A stretch of 64,000 bases of DNA from Streptomyces mangrovi (GCF_900114215.1 NZ_FOSG01000022.1:1-64000); one strand, 5' to 3'. Shown: positions 1-9,026, counted from the first letter of the stretch. Made by a program: numbers and translations. The notes: a model not told the origin generated them from the sequence alone.

Positions 1-318
1 CAGGACACCACGTAGTTCTGCCTGCCCTCCGGCAGCAGGCCCATCAGCGCGCCCTGACCGATCTCCACCGGCTCGTACGGCCGCACCACCCGCACCACCG
101 AGGACGCCCGCGGGCCGGTGGTCTCCGTGCCGGCCGGACGTTCAGGGGCGGCGGCGGGACGCGCCGCTCCCCGGTCCCCGCCCAGTCCCTGGCTCTGGCC
201 CAGTCCCTGGCTCTGGCCCAGTCCCTGGCTCTGGCCCTGGAGGGCGAAGGCGGTGCCGCCCAGGCCCGCCAGTGCGACGGCGGTGACCCCGGCCGCGACG
301 AACCGCTGCTTGCTCATG
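1..318 (-). CDS. Secreted protein of unknown function, C-terminus beyond the window
   Basis: About 106 codons are visible, starting at an ATG whose upstream sequence contains a good ribosome binding site (GGAGGAAAC directly before the ATG). The first 25 residues form a typical Sec signal peptide (MSKQR, then a hydrophobic run ending TAFA). They are followed by three copies of the hexapeptide QSQGLG and a Pro/Ala-rich linker. The remaining visible part (RPYEPVEIGQGALMGLLPEG) begins a mature domain I do not recognise. The gene reads off the left edge of the window. Secretion is inferred from the signal peptide only. Confidence 0.6.
183..236 (-). repeat. Three perfect 18-bp tandem repeats inside the secreted-protein gene
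   Basis: The 18-mer CAGTCCCTGGCTCTGGCC occurs three times head to tail, at 183-200, 201-218 and 219-236. Read on the minus strand each copy encodes QSQGLG. The unit is a multiple of three, so changes in copy number would lengthen or shorten the linker without breaking the frame. Confidence 0.95.
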
Positions 319-410
319 TTTCCTCCACGTCATGGGCGTACGCGTCCACGGAGGGCGTACGCCGTTCCTCGTCGTCATGACTCAGACGTGGAGGGAGGGC
401 CGAATCTATG

Positions 411-1274
411 TCAGGGAGCGGATTTCTCCGCGGCCGGGGCGCCGGAGCCCGCCGCGGCGGGCTCCTCCCGCACCGGGGACGGTTCCGCGATGGGCTCGGA
501 CGGCTCGGCGGGCGCCTCGATGCCGAGGGCGAGATCGCGGGCGGTCTCCGCCTCGCGGCGGAACAGCCGGTACCACATGAAGACCACGAAGCCCGCGAAG
601 ACGAACCACTGCGCGGTGTAGCCCAGGTTCTGGAACGCCTTCAGGTCCAGTCCGGTGCCCGCCGCCGCGACCGGCGGCACCGCCTCCATCGGCTCCTGCG
701 CGCGCTGGACGGTGATCCACACGTCGTACACCTCGTAGGGCACCAGGTTGACCAGCGTGGCCGCGCTGATGATGCCGACCTGGCCCTTCGGCAGGGCGCC
801 GCCGACAGCGCCCGGCGAGCTCTGGCTCTCCGGCGCCTGGAGCACTCCGGTGACGCTCACCTCGCCGGCCGGCGGCGCGGGCACCCGCGCGGGGTCGGCC
901 TCGCCCGGCAGCCAGCCGCGTACGACGGGCAGGGCCCGGCCGTCGCCGGTGCGCAGCGGAGTCAGCACGTAGAAGCCCTCGCGGTCGCCGAGGTGGCGGC
1001 CGGGCACCAGGAACTCGTGGCCCGCGTCGTAGCTGCCGGTGGTCCGGGCGGGCTGCCCGGCGGTCTCCTGGGTGAGGGGCAGCAGATCGTCCAGCGGCCT
1101 GGCGTCGGCATCGGCGATCCCCTCCGCCGAGCGCTCCTGCCGGGCCTGGTGGGAGTCCACACGGTCCTCGAACCGGCTGAGCTGCCAGCTCCCCATGAAC
1201 AGGCAGACGGGGATCGACAGCAGCACGAAGAGGTTGATCACCCACCAGCGCGGGGTCAGCAGGAACCGGTACAC
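411..1274 (-). CDS. SURF1-family cytochrome oxidase assembly protein
   Basis: The 287-residue protein has the SURF1 architecture. An N-terminal membrane helix (about residues 12-32) is followed by the family-typical GSWQLSRFEDR segment. A large extracytoplasmic domain contains the conserved VVRGWLPG stretch, and a second helix near residues 215-240 (QWFVFAGFVVFMWY) precedes a Pro/Glu-rich cytoplasmic tail. SURF1 proteins assist haem insertion and assembly of the aa3-type terminal oxidase in the membrane. The gene stands alone, reading away from its neighbours. Family assignment is strong; the exact role in this organism is inferred. Confidence 0.88.
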   Translation of the reverse strand: MYRFLLTPRWWVINLFVLLSIPVCLFMGSWQLSRFEDRVDSHQARQERSAEGIADADARPLDDLLPLTQETAGQPARTTGSYDAGHEFLVPGRHLGDREGFYVLTPLRTGDGRALPVVRGWLPGEADPARVPAPPAGEVSVTGVLQAPESQSSPGAVGGALPKGQVGIISAATLVNLVPYEVYDVWITVQRAQEPMEAVPPVAAAGTGLDLKAFQNLGYTAQWFVFAGFVVFMWYRLFRREAETARDLALGIEAPAEPSEPIAEPSPVREEPAAAGSGAPAAEKSAP

Positions 1275-1354
1275 GCCCTCAACGGTACGGGGGCGGGCCG
1301 GGGACGGCCCACCCGCCCCCGCCCCGCGCGCCGCCCCCTGCGCCCGCCGGGTGT

Positions 1355-2686
1355 TCAGCCCACCGGGACGGGGCCGGTGCGGTACACCGTCCCGGCGCAG
1401 GCCCCGGCGATCTCGATCTTGCCGATGCGCGGCTCGCCCGCCGCCGGCACATAGCGCAGGACGACCGAGGCCGCCGTGGCGCCCGGGCCGGAGCCCGAGC
1501 CGCCGGTGTCGTACGCGAGCTGAGGGCTGACGCCGCTGCCGCTGCTCTCGGTGGGCTCGTCGACGGTGTCGCCGCCCTCGCCGCCCTGGCCGCCGTCGGG
1601 GGGTGCCGTGCCGCCGGAGGTACCGCTGCCGCCGGAGGAGTCCGTGCCGCCGCTCGTGCCGCCTCCGCCGGTGCCGCCGCCTCCGTCGCCGCCGCTGCCT
1701 CCGCCGGAGTCCGTGCCGCCGGAGGAGTCGCCGGGGGCCGTCTGGTCGGGGCCGGGGCTCACCGGGCAGCCGGTGGTGCCGCCGCCCTCGCTGGGCACCC
1801 AGGCGAACCGCACCGTGTACGACTTGCCCGGTTCCAGGACGAACGAGCCGGGTTCGAGCTGCGGGTCGGGCAGCTTGGCGGCCCTGCCGCCGGAGGTGTG
1901 GGCGACGACGCTGAAGCCGGTCGGGTCGGCGGCGCCCACCGGGGTGGCGGTGACGGTGTCGGATCCGTCCACCAGGCAGGAGGCGTCCGAGATGTTCTTG
2001 ATCTTGAAGGCCCCGTACACATGGCCGGCCGCGTCGGCGGGGCTCACGGTGGAGCCGCCGTCGCCGATCTGGGAGCGCAGACAGCTCGGGGAGGTGGGGC
2101 CGAGGGTGTCGTCGGTCTCGGGGGACGACGCGGTGCCGCCCCTGCCGGAGCCCTCGCGCGACCCCGCCGTGTCCTGCCGTCCGCCGCCCGCGGAGTACTG
2201 GTCGGCGTCCTGGTTCGCGGCGTCGCCGCTCCGGCCGTCCGTCCCGGCGCCCTCCTGCCGGTCCTGGGCGCTGGCGGCGTTGGTGGTGTCACCGTCCAGG
2301 ACCCGGGTGATGACGCCGCTCTGCACCAGGGCGGGAGTGGCCACACCGATGACGAGGGCGGCGGCGGCCGCCCCGACCGTCAGCTGCCTGCGGCGGGCAC
2401 GGCGGGCGGGTACGGCGTGGTGGAGGCGTTCGAGGGCGTCCGGGGCCGGCGCGACGTCCTCGACGGCGCCGTGCAGCATCAGCCGCAGCGACCGCTCGTC
2501 CAGGCCGGCCGGATCCGCCGGAGCGTCCGGACCCGCCGGAGCGCCCGGATCCGCCGGGGTGTCCCTCGGGCCCGCCGGGCCGCCCGCCTCCGGCTCCCGT
2601 CCCTCCCGCCCGCCGCCCCCGTCGTGTCCGGCTCCGGGTTCCCCCCGCGGGTCGCGCTGTTCCTCGTGCCGTCCGTCGCCGCTCAT
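1355..2686 (-). CDS. Single-pass membrane protein coupled to a SigE-family sigma factor (putative anti-sigma or accessory protein)
   Basis: 443 residues. An acidic, Pro/Gly-rich cytoplasmic N-terminus (about 1-95) leads through a basic RRARRRQ patch into one transmembrane helix (about 100-120). The outer part has a Cys-containing domain with a beta-rich look (AFKIKNISDASCLVDG, then SYTVRFAWVP), interrupted by a long Gly/Ser/Thr low-complexity run. The ATG overlaps the TGA of the sigma gene (ATGA), so the two are translationally coupled. Position and topology suggest a membrane regulator of that sigma factor, but no zinc-binding anti-sigma motif is visible. The outer domain resembles DUF4232-type modules; this is not certain. 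Confidence 0.7.
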   Translation of the reverse strand: MSGDGRHEEQRDPRGEPGAGHDGGGGREGREPEAGGPAGPRDTPADPGAPAGPDAPADPAGLDERSLRLMLHGAVEDVAPAPDALERLHHAVPARRARRRQLTVGAAAAALVIGVATPALVQSGVITRVLDGDTTNAASAQDRQEGAGTDGRSGDAANQDADQYSAGGGRQDTAGSREGSGRGGTASSPETDDTLGPTSPSCLRSQIGDGGSTVSPADAAGHVYGAFKIKNISDASCLVDGSDTVTATPVGAADPTGFSVVAHTSGGRAAKLPDPQLEPGSFVLEPGKSYTVRFAWVPSEGGGTTGCPVSPGPDQTAPGDSSGGTDSGGGSGGDGGGGTGGGGTSGGTDSSGGSGTSGGTAPPDGGQGGEGGDTVDEPTESSGSGVSPQLAYDTGGSGSGPGATAASVVLRYVPAAGEPRIGKIEIAGACAGTVYRTGPVPVG

Positions 2687-3345
2687 GCGGGCGCCTCCAT
2701 CGCGACCCGCAGGGCGGCGATGCCCCGGGAGCCGTAGGCCTTCACCGAACCGAGCGAGATGCCGAGCGTCTCGGCGACCTGCGCCTCGGTCATGTCCGCG
2801 AAGTACCGCAGGACCAGCACCTCCCGCTGGCGGCGCTGGAGCTTGCGCAGCGCCTTCTTCAACTCGTCCTGCTCGATGCGCGCGTACGCGCCCTCCTCCG
2901 CGCTGGCCATGTCCGGCATCGGCTTGGAGAGCAGCTTCAGCCCCAGGATGCGGCGGCGCAGCGTGGAGCGGGAGAGGTTGACGACGGTCTGGCGCAGATA
3001 CGCCAGGGTCTTCTCCGGCTCCCGTACCCGCCTGCGCGCCGAGTGCACGCGGATGAACGCCTCCTGCACCACGTCCTCGCAGGACGCGGTGTCGTCGAGC
3101 AGCAGGGCGGCGAGCCCGAGCAGGGAGCGGTAGTGGGCCTGGTAGGTCTCGGTGAGGTGGTCGACGGTGGTGCCCGCCGCTGTGGTGCCCGCTGCCATCG
3201 TGCCGTCAGCGTCCCTCGCCTGCGAGGGGAGCCGTGCGGGACGGGAAGCCGACCAGGGAGCGATCACGGGCATGCCCCCGCCGGACATGCCGCCGCCCGC
3301 GGGCGCCCGTACGGGCGCCGTTGCGATTCCGAGTGCCTCTGCCAC
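2683..3345 (-). CDS. SigE-family ECF RNA polymerase sigma factor
   Basis: 220 residues. The region-2 core LTETYQAHYRSLLGLAALLL with DTASCEDVVQEAFIRVHSA and the region-4 helix-turn-helix (RQREVLVLRYFADMTEAQVA, then GISLGSVKAYGSRG) identify a small sigma-70 of the actinobacterial SigE/ECF type. It directs RNA polymerase to a dedicated promoter set. The GTG at 3345 gives a 49-residue Gly/Pro-rich leader before an internal ATG at 3198 (MAAGTT), and either could be used. The coding end overlaps the start of the downstream membrane protein. The regulon cannot be told from the sequence. Confidence 0.88.
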   Translation of the reverse strand: MAEALGIATAPVRAPAGGGMSGGGMPVIAPWSASRPARLPSQARDADGTMAAGTTAAGTTVDHLTETYQAHYRSLLGLAALLLDDTASCEDVVQEAFIRVHSARRRVREPEKTLAYLRQTVVNLSRSTLRRRILGLKLLSKPMPDMASAEEGAYARIEQDELKKALRKLQRRQREVLVLRYFADMTEAQVAETLGISLGSVKAYGSRGIAALRVAMEAPA

Positions 3346-3701
3346 GCCTGTTGGACACGCTTCCCCCCGTCAGGGTTGTACGCGCGGAGCGTCGTTCTTT
3401 CCGGCGAACCGGACGACCGCATGCGTACCACCTCTTCCTCTCCGCCGCCGAACAGGCGCCCTCGGCTTCCGGCAGTGGAACGGGAGACGCCCGCGCCCGG
3501 ATCGCGGTTCCGGGCATGCGAAGGAAAATCCTCTTCCAGAAGACTGGTCTGGATCAAGCGGTTACCAGGTATGGCTTCATTACAAGTCCTTCACAACCGG
3601 CGCTGCCCTGTCCGGATCCGACCGGATCCGGACACCGGTGCGGGTCCGCGGCGGATTCGCCGCGGATCACTGCGCACCGACGGCGGTTTCCGGTCATCCG
3701 G
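3346..3701. other. Intergenic region between the ECF sigma gene and asd
   Basis: 356 bases without a convincing gene. The stretch around 3520-3600 is less GC-rich than its surroundings and should hold the sigma-gene promoter, although I could not pick convincing -35/-10 elements. The asd-proximal half contains the hairpin listed at 3610-3633. Confidence 0.6.
3610..3633 (-). terminator. Perfect hairpin downstream of asd
   Basis: GTCCGGATCC (3610-3619) and GGATCCGGAC (3624-3633) form a perfect 10-bp stem around the tetraloop GACC. It lies 68 bases past the asd stop codon on the minus strand. There is no T-run, as is common in this group, so termination is an inference. Confidence 0.5.
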
Positions 3702-4796
3702 TCATTCCGCGGCCCGCTCGGCCGCGACCAGCTCCCCGATCTGCGCCATGTTGAGCGCGGCGCCCTTGCGGAGGTTGTCGCCGCACACGAACAGCTCCAG
3801 CGCCCGCGGGTCGTCCGGCGAGCGCCGCACCCGCCCCACCCAGGCGGGATCGGTGCCGACCGCGTCGGCGGGGGTGGGGAACTCGCCCGTCGCCGGATCG
3901 TCGCAGACCACCACGCCCGGCGCGTTCGCCAGGATCTCGTGCGCCTCCCCCACCGAGACCTCGTTCTCGAAGCGTGCGTGCACCGACGCCGAGTGGGTGG
4001 TGACCACGGGTACGCGCACACAGGTGGCGGTGGCGCGCAGCCCCGGCAGGCCCAGGACCCTGCGGGTCTCCTCGCGGACCGCCAGCTCCTCGCTCGTCCA
4101 GCCGTCCTCGGCCGGCGCCCCGGAGAAGGGCACCACGTTCAGCGCGACCGGCGCCGCGTACGGGCCGGTGTCGCCCACCGCGCGCCGCACGTCGCCGGGG
4201 TGGACGCCCAGCTCGGTGCCGGCCACGGCCGCGAGCTGCTCGCGCAGGGTCTCCACGCCCCGCCGCCCGGACTCGGAGACGGCCTGGTAGGTGGAGACGA
4301 CCAGCTCCTCCAGGCCCCACTCCGCGTGCAGGGCGCCCAGCGCCACGATCATCGTCAGGGTGGCGCAGCCGGGATTGGCGACGATGCCGCGGGGCCTGGT
4401 CCGCACCGCGTGGGCGTTGACCTCGGGGACGACCATCGGTACGTCCGGGTCCGCCCGGAACACGCCGGAGTTGTCCACCACCACCGCGCCCCGGGCCGCC
4501 GCCACCGGCGCCCAGTGGGCCGCGACACCGGCGGGCACGTCGAACATCGCGACGTCCACACCGTCGAAGACCTCCTCGCCCAGGGCGAGGACCTCGATCT
4601 CCTCACCGCGCACCGCCAGCTTGCGGCCGGCCGAGTGCTCCGAGGCGACCAGGCGGATCTCCCCCCAGACGTCCGCGCGCTCGGACAGCAGTCCCAGCAG
4701 CACGGTGCCGACGGCCCCGGTCGCGCCGACCACGGCCAGGGTTGGCCGGTCGGCGCGACCGATCGGGGCTCGGGGGAACCCCCCGGCGGGGGTCAT
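3702..4796 (-). CDS. asd: Aspartate-semialdehyde dehydrogenase
   Basis: 364 residues. It reduces beta-aspartyl phosphate to aspartate semialdehyde with NADPH, the step after aspartokinase toward lysine/diaminopimelate, threonine and methionine. The N-terminal dinucleotide fold (LAVVGATGAVGTVLL), the active-site cysteine in IVANPGCATL, the catalytic-loop QAVSESGRRGVETL and the C-terminal CGDNLRKGAALNMAQI are all present. The start chosen is the ATG at 4796, which overlaps the ask stop as ATGA and sits about 20 codons before the family's usual N-terminus; a longer reading frame upstream is only read-through in the wrong frame. It forms a two-gene operon with ask. Confidence 0.95.
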   Translation of the reverse strand: MTPAGGFPRAPIGRADRPTLAVVGATGAVGTVLLGLLSERADVWGEIRLVASEHSAGRKLAVRGEEIEVLALGEEVFDGVDVAMFDVPAGVAAHWAPVAAARGAVVVDNSGVFRADPDVPMVVPEVNAHAVRTRPRGIVANPGCATLTMIVALGALHAEWGLEELVVSTYQAVSESGRRGVETLREQLAAVAGTELGVHPGDVRRAVGDTGPYAAPVALNVVPFSGAPAEDGWTSEELAVREETRRVLGLPGLRATATCVRVPVVTTHSASVHARFENEVSVGEAHEILANAPGVVVCDDPATGEFPTPADAVGTDPAWVGRVRRSPDDPRALELFVCGDNLRKGAALNMAQIGELVAAERAAE

Positions 4797-6064
4797 CGCC
4801 CGGTGCCCCCGTAGACGACCGCCTCGTCGCTCTCGCTGTCCAGGCCGAACGCGGTGTGCACCGCGCGGACGGCCTCGTTGACGTCGTCCTTGCGGGTGAC
4901 GACCGAGATGCGGATCTCGGAGGTCGAGATCAGCTCGATGTTGACCCCGGCGCCCGACAGCGCCTCGAAGAAGGTGGCGGTGACGCCCGGGTTGGTCTTC
5001 ATGCCCGCGCCGACCAGGGAGATCTTGGCGATCTGGTCGTCGTAGCGCAGGGAGTCGAAACCGATGGAGGCCTTCGCCCGCTCCAGCGCCTCGATGGCCC
5101 GGCGGCCGTCGGTCTTGGGCAGGGTGAAGGAGATGTCGGTCAGACCGGTGGACGCGGCGGAGACGTTCTGCACCACCATGTCGATGTTCAGCTCGCCGTC
5201 CGCGATGGCGCGGAAGATCTTCGCGGCCTCGCCCGGCTTGTCCGGCACTCCGACGACCGTGATCTTCGCCTCGGAGGTGTCGTGTGCGACACCGGAGATG
5301 AGCGCCTGCTCCATCGGCTGGTCCCCTTGCGGCTGGTTGCTGACCCACGTGCCCCGCAGTCCGGAGAAGGAGGAGCGGACGTGGATCGGGATGTTGTAAC
5401 GGCGTGCGTACTCCACGCACCGGTGCAGCAGCACCTTGGAGCCGGAGCTGGCCAGCTCCAGCATGTCCTCGAACGAGATCCAGTCGATCTTGCGGGCCTT
5501 CTTCACGACCCGCGGGTCGGCGGTGAAGACGCCGTCGACGTCGGTGTAGATCTCGCAGACCTCGGCGTCCAGCGCGGCGGCCAGCGCCACCGCGGTGGTG
5601 TCCGAGCCGCCCCGGCCCAGGGTGGTGATGTCCTTCTTGTCCTGGGACACGCCCTGGAAACCGGCGACGATGGCGATGTTGCCCTCGTCCAGCGCGGTCT
5701 TGATACGGCCCGGCGTGACGTCGATGATGCGGGCCTTGTTGTGGACGGAGTCGGTGATGACACCCGCCTGGCTCCCGGTGAACGACTGCGCCTCGTGGCC
5801 GAGGGATTTGATCGCCATCGCCAGCAGGGCCATGGAGATCCGCTCCCCGGCGGTCAGCAGCATGTCGAACTCGCGCCCCGATGTGACCGGGGACACCTCT
5901 CCAGCGAGATCGATCAGCTCGTCCGTCGTGTCACCCATCGCCGAAACCACGACGACCACCTGATGGCCGTTCTTCTTGGCTTCGACGATTCGCTTGGCAA
6001 CGCGCTTGATGCCCTCGGCATCGGCAACGGAGGAGCCGCCGTACTTCTGCACGACAAGGCCCAC
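4793..6064 (-). CDS. ask: Aspartokinase
   Basis: 423 residues. It phosphorylates aspartate at the entry of the aspartate-family amino acid pathway. The kinase domain opens with VQKYGGSSVADAEGIKRVA and carries the catalytic-domain GRGGSDTTAVALAAAL. Two ACT domains follow (from about residue 265), ending LISTSEIRISVVTRKDD and VVYGGTGR. Actinobacterial homologues make an alpha2beta2 enzyme in which a small subunit is translated from an internal start; the Met at MEQALISGVA is the natural candidate. Lysine/threonine feedback acts through the ACT domains in the family. It is coupled to asd by an ATGA overlap. Confidence 0.96.
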   Translation of the reverse strand: MGLVVQKYGGSSVADAEGIKRVAKRIVEAKKNGHQVVVVVSAMGDTTDELIDLAGEVSPVTSGREFDMLLTAGERISMALLAMAIKSLGHEAQSFTGSQAGVITDSVHNKARIIDVTPGRIKTALDEGNIAIVAGFQGVSQDKKDITTLGRGGSDTTAVALAAALDAEVCEIYTDVDGVFTADPRVVKKARKIDWISFEDMLELASSGSKVLLHRCVEYARRYNIPIHVRSSFSGLRGTWVSNQPQGDQPMEQALISGVAHDTSEAKITVVGVPDKPGEAAKIFRAIADGELNIDMVVQNVSAASTGLTDISFTLPKTDGRRAIEALERAKASIGFDSLRYDDQIAKISLVGAGMKTNPGVTATFFEALSGAGVNIELISTSEIRISVVTRKDDVNEAVRAVHTAFGLDSESDEAVVYGGTGR

Positions 6065-6269
6065 GTGCGCTCCTCGTAATCTGTCTTCCGGGGCTCCCGT
6101 ACAGGAGCCCAGCGGTCGCTTCAGTTTACCGAGCAGGCCTTTTCGACCCCGCCTCTACCACATCGTGAGATGTACCGCCCACAAGCAGCGCGGCGCGGCG
6201 CCACGTCGCACCGGCTCAGCGGGCACCCCTGCCCGCTCACGGCCTCTTCACACGGGAACGTTGCGCACC

Positions 6270-6866
6270 TCACACCCGCCGCGCGACCGCGGTCAGGTCG
6301 ATATCGACCGGAAACGGGACATCCGTCTTCAGCCGCTCGTGGTGGATGCCGGTCACGGCGTAGGTACGGGTGGCGGGCTCCAGCTCGAAGACGTACGCGA
6401 CGGGGCTCGCGGCACCGTCCTCGCCCTCCCCCGCCTCAACCCGCCAGAAGTGCGGGATCCCGGCCGCGGCGTACTTGCGCGGCTTGGTCTCACGGTCACG
6501 CGCCTCGGAGTCGTCCGACACCACCTCGACGGCCAGGACGACGTCCTCGGGGCGGAAACCGGTCTGCCGCAGCCTGGTCAACGCATCGGCCCGGACGACC
6601 ACGACGTCCGGTTCCGGGCGGTCCCGCTTCCCGAGGGTGACGGTCATATCCCGGAAGACGTCCAGCTCGGGTGGGGCGGCCTGGAGAAGGTGGTTCTCCA
6701 GCAGGCGCATCGCGCGCGCGTGGAAAGCGGTCTGCGGACTCACGAAGACGAGGCTCCCGTCGATCAGCTCCGTGTGCGGGGGCAGATCGGGAATCCGGTC
6801 CAGGTCCTCGGCGGTGTACCCACCCGCCGGCGGTCGCGGCCACGCGTACTCGGGCTCGACACTCAT
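6270..6866 (-). CDS. Uma2-family putative nuclease (PD-(D/E)XK fold)
   Basis: 198 residues. Uma2 proteins are abundant in streptomycetes and have a PD-(D/E)XK nuclease fold, but their cellular role is unknown. The predicted catalytic set is intact: Asp in PEPDVVVV, Glu in VLAVEVVSDDSE and Lys in KPRKYAAAGIPHFW. The N-terminus LDRIPDLPPHTELIDGSLVF is also family-typical. The ATG at 6866 is preferred because GGGAG lies five bases upstream; an ATG at 6878 would add four residues. It is a single gene, separated from ask by about 200 bases. A second, broken family member lies at 8.75-9.03 kb. Confidence 0.85.
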   Translation of the reverse strand: MSVEPEYAWPRPPAGGYTAEDLDRIPDLPPHTELIDGSLVFVSPQTAFHARAMRLLENHLLQAAPPELDVFRDMTVTLGKRDRPEPDVVVVRADALTRLRQTGFRPEDVVLAVEVVSDDSEARDRETKPRKYAAAGIPHFWRVEAGEGEDGAASPVAYVFELEPATRTYAVTGIHHERLKTDVPFPVDIDLTAVARRV

Positions 6867-7084
6867 CACTGCTCCCATGAGCCGTATCCTCGCCGACTTC
6901 GTCAGCCTACCCAGCGACTTCCCCGTTCCATCGCCCGTACGGGTGAACACCGGCCCGTCCGGCAGCCCTGTCCCGTCCCGCTCCCGCCCCGCGCATGGCC
7001 GCCGCCGTCCGGGGGTACCCCGGACAGCCCTGCAACGACGGTACGGACGGCGACGACGGCACACGGAGCGGGAGGCGGAAGGCC

Positions 7085-7561
7085 ATGAACCACCTGGCAC
7101 GCACGGCGCTGGTCCTCGCGGGCGCCGGGGCCGGCGCGGCGGCCCTGCGCGGGGCCGCGTCCGCACGGCGCAGGGCGCGGGAGAACGGCCGCCGCTGGCT
7201 GGTCGTGACCATCGACCGCGCACCGACCGACGTGATGCCCCACGGCGGCCCGCCCCACCCGCTGGACGAGTTCGGCGACGCGCTGGAGATCACCGTGCGG
7301 CCCGCCCCCGGCGACCGCGGCACCGAGCTGGCCGCCCGGCTGCGCGACCCCGCGCCGCCCGCCTCCGCCTCACCGCCGGCCCGGCTCGCGGGCAGGGACC
7401 CGCGCCAGGAGGTGCGGCGCGCGCTGCGCGAGGCCAAGTCACTGCTGGAGGCCGGCGAGGTGATGCTGCCGGACGCGCCGCCGACCGGACGCGGCGACAC
7501 GGTCGGGGGCAGGGCCGTCGGACTGGCCTCCAGGCGAGCGGGCGGGGAGGGAGTGCTGTGA
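7085..7561 (+). CDS. Small hypothetical protein coupled to a zinc dehydrogenase
   Basis: 158 residues starting at the ATG in GGCCATGAACCAC. The N-terminus is an Ala/Gly-rich hydrophobic stretch (ALVLAGAGAGAAAL) followed by Arg-rich residues, so it may be anchored in the membrane. The middle contains WLVVTIDRAPTDVM and ALEITVRPAPGDRGTELAARL, which recall small stress-related or cyclase-like actinobacterial proteins, but I cannot name a family. Its TGA overlaps the GTG of the next gene (GTGA), so it is cotranslated with the dehydrogenase. Function unknown. Confidence 0.7.
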   Translation: MNHLARTALVLAGAGAGAAALRGAASARRRARENGRRWLVVTIDRAPTDVMPHGGPPHPLDEFGDALEITVRPAPGDRGTELAARLRDPAPPASASPPARLAGRDPRQEVRRALREAKSLLEAGEVMLPDAPPTGRGDTVGGRAVGLASRRAGGEGVL

Positions 7562-8727
7562 GGGCTCTGTGCTGGGAAGGCGTCAACAAGCTGTCGGTCG
7601 AGCAGGTCCCCGAGCCGGAGATCCGCAACGACCAGGACATGGTCGTGCGGCTGCTGCTGAGCACCACCTGCGGCTCGGACCTGCACATCATCGGCGGCTA
7701 CATCCCCGCCATGCGGCCCGGCGACGTGATCGGGCACGAGTTCGTCGGCGAGGTGGTCGAGACCGGCCCGGAGGTGCGCCGCCACCGGGTCGGCGACCGG
7801 GTCGTGGTGTGCTCCTTCATCGGCTGCGGCCGCTGCTGGTACTGCCGCAACGACATGTGGTCGCTGTGCGACAACACCAACACCAACCCCGGCATCGGCC
7901 AGGCCCTCTTCGGCTACGAGACCGCCGGGATCTTCGGCTACTCGCACGCCATGGGCGGCATCCGCGGCAGCCACGCCGAGTACGTGCGCGTCCCCTTCGC
8001 CGATTACGGCGCCTTCTCCGTCCCCGAGGGCGTCGACGACCTCAGCGCGCTGTTCGCCTCCGACGCCGTGCCCACCGGCTGGATGGGCGCCGACCTCGGC
8101 GGGGTGCGGCCCGGCGACGTGGTGGCGGTGTGGGGTTGCGGCGCGGTCGGCCAGATGGCGGCTCGGGCCTCCGTCCTCAAGGGCGCCGAGCGCGTCATCT
8201 GCATCGACCGCCACCCCGAGCGGCTGGCGATGGCCGAGACGTACGCCGGCGCCGAGACCATCGACTACACCTCCACCGACGTCGCCGCCGAGTTGCGGAC
8301 GCGCACCGGCGGCCGGGGACCGGACGTGTGCATCGAGGCCGTCGGCATGGAGGCCCACAGCACCGGCCCCGGTCACCTGTACGACCAGGCCAAGCACCAG
8401 CTCCGCCTCCAGACCGACCGCCCCACCGCCGTGCGCCAGGCCGTCCACGCCTGCCGCAAGGGCGGCACCGTCTTCGTGCTGGGCGTCTTCGCCGGAGCGG
8501 TCGACAAGTTCCCGCTGGGCATGATCGTCAACAAGGGGCTGACGCTGCGCGGCGCGCAGATGCACGGCCAGCGCTACATCCCGATGCTGCTGGAGCGCAT
8601 CGCCGCCGGCGAGATCGACACCGCCCACCTGGCCACCCACACCATGTCCCTGGACCGGGCGGCCAAGGGCTACGACATGTTCAAGCACAAGAAGGACGGC
8701 TGCGTGCGCGCGGTCTTCCACCCTTAG
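7558..8727 (+). CDS. Zinc-dependent alcohol dehydrogenase (MDR family, glutathione-independent formaldehyde dehydrogenase-like)
   Basis: 389 residues from a GTG. The catalytic-zinc region TTCGSDLHIIGG and GHEFVGEVVETG, the structural-zinc cysteines in CSFIGCGRCWYCRNDMWSLC, and the Rossmann-fold VAVWGCGAVGQMAARASVL mark a medium-chain dehydrogenase. The long insertion before the C-terminal part (EAHSTGPGHLYDQAKHQLRL) matches the formaldehyde-dismutase/FDH-like branch. The substrate is not determined by sequence. It is translationally coupled to the small protein upstream. A second, distinct member of the same branch lies at 39.8 kb. Confidence 0.88.
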   Translation: MRALCWEGVNKLSVEQVPEPEIRNDQDMVVRLLLSTTCGSDLHIIGGYIPAMRPGDVIGHEFVGEVVETGPEVRRHRVGDRVVVCSFIGCGRCWYCRNDMWSLCDNTNTNPGIGQALFGYETAGIFGYSHAMGGIRGSHAEYVRVPFADYGAFSVPEGVDDLSALFASDAVPTGWMGADLGGVRPGDVVAVWGCGAVGQMAARASVLKGAERVICIDRHPERLAMAETYAGAETIDYTSTDVAAELRTRTGGRGPDVCIEAVGMEAHSTGPGHLYDQAKHQLRLQTDRPTAVRQAVHACRKGGTVFVLGVFAGAVDKFPLGMIVNKGLTLRGAQMHGQRYIPMLLERIAAGEIDTAHLATHTMSLDRAAKGYDMFKHKKDGCVRAVFHP

Positions 8728-8753
8728 CCCTCGGGCGGTCCCCGGCGGGCACG

Positions 8754-9026
8754 TCAGGCGCAGCCCCTGAGCTTCACCGTCCGCAGCGTGATACCGACCG
8801 GATCGGGGATCCCCACCACGGCCCCGTACGGCCGCGTCGTCCGGCCCCGGTACGGGCAGAGCGCCGGCTCGGGGCGTTCCGCCAGGAACGCCCCGACCAG
8901 GTGAACGAGGGTCGCGCCCCGGGCGCCGTCAGCCCCCGGCTTCACCACCGGCCGGCCGTGGACGAACTCCAGCCGGACCGTCTCGGGCGCGGCACGCTCG
9001 ATCCGCTCGAACTCCTCCACGAGCAT
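8754..9026 (-). pseudogene. Uma2-family gene with an internal deletion
   Basis: The 90-residue frame begins exactly like a Uma2 protein (VEEFERIERAAPETVRLEFVHGRPVV, then AERPEPALCPYRG). It then jumps to a typical Uma2 C-terminus (VVGIPDPVGITLRTVKL). The middle third, which should contain the catalytic Asp, Glu and Lys, is absent although the frame stays open. The ATG at 9026 has GGGAGG four to five bases upstream, so a short product may still be made. I read it as an in-frame deletion relic; a tiny independent gene is less likely. Confidence 0.65.

Noticed and set aside
6067..6269. Possible riboswitch upstream of ask
   Set aside because: I looked for a lysine-type leader in the 200 bases before the gene; no conserved structure could be recognised.
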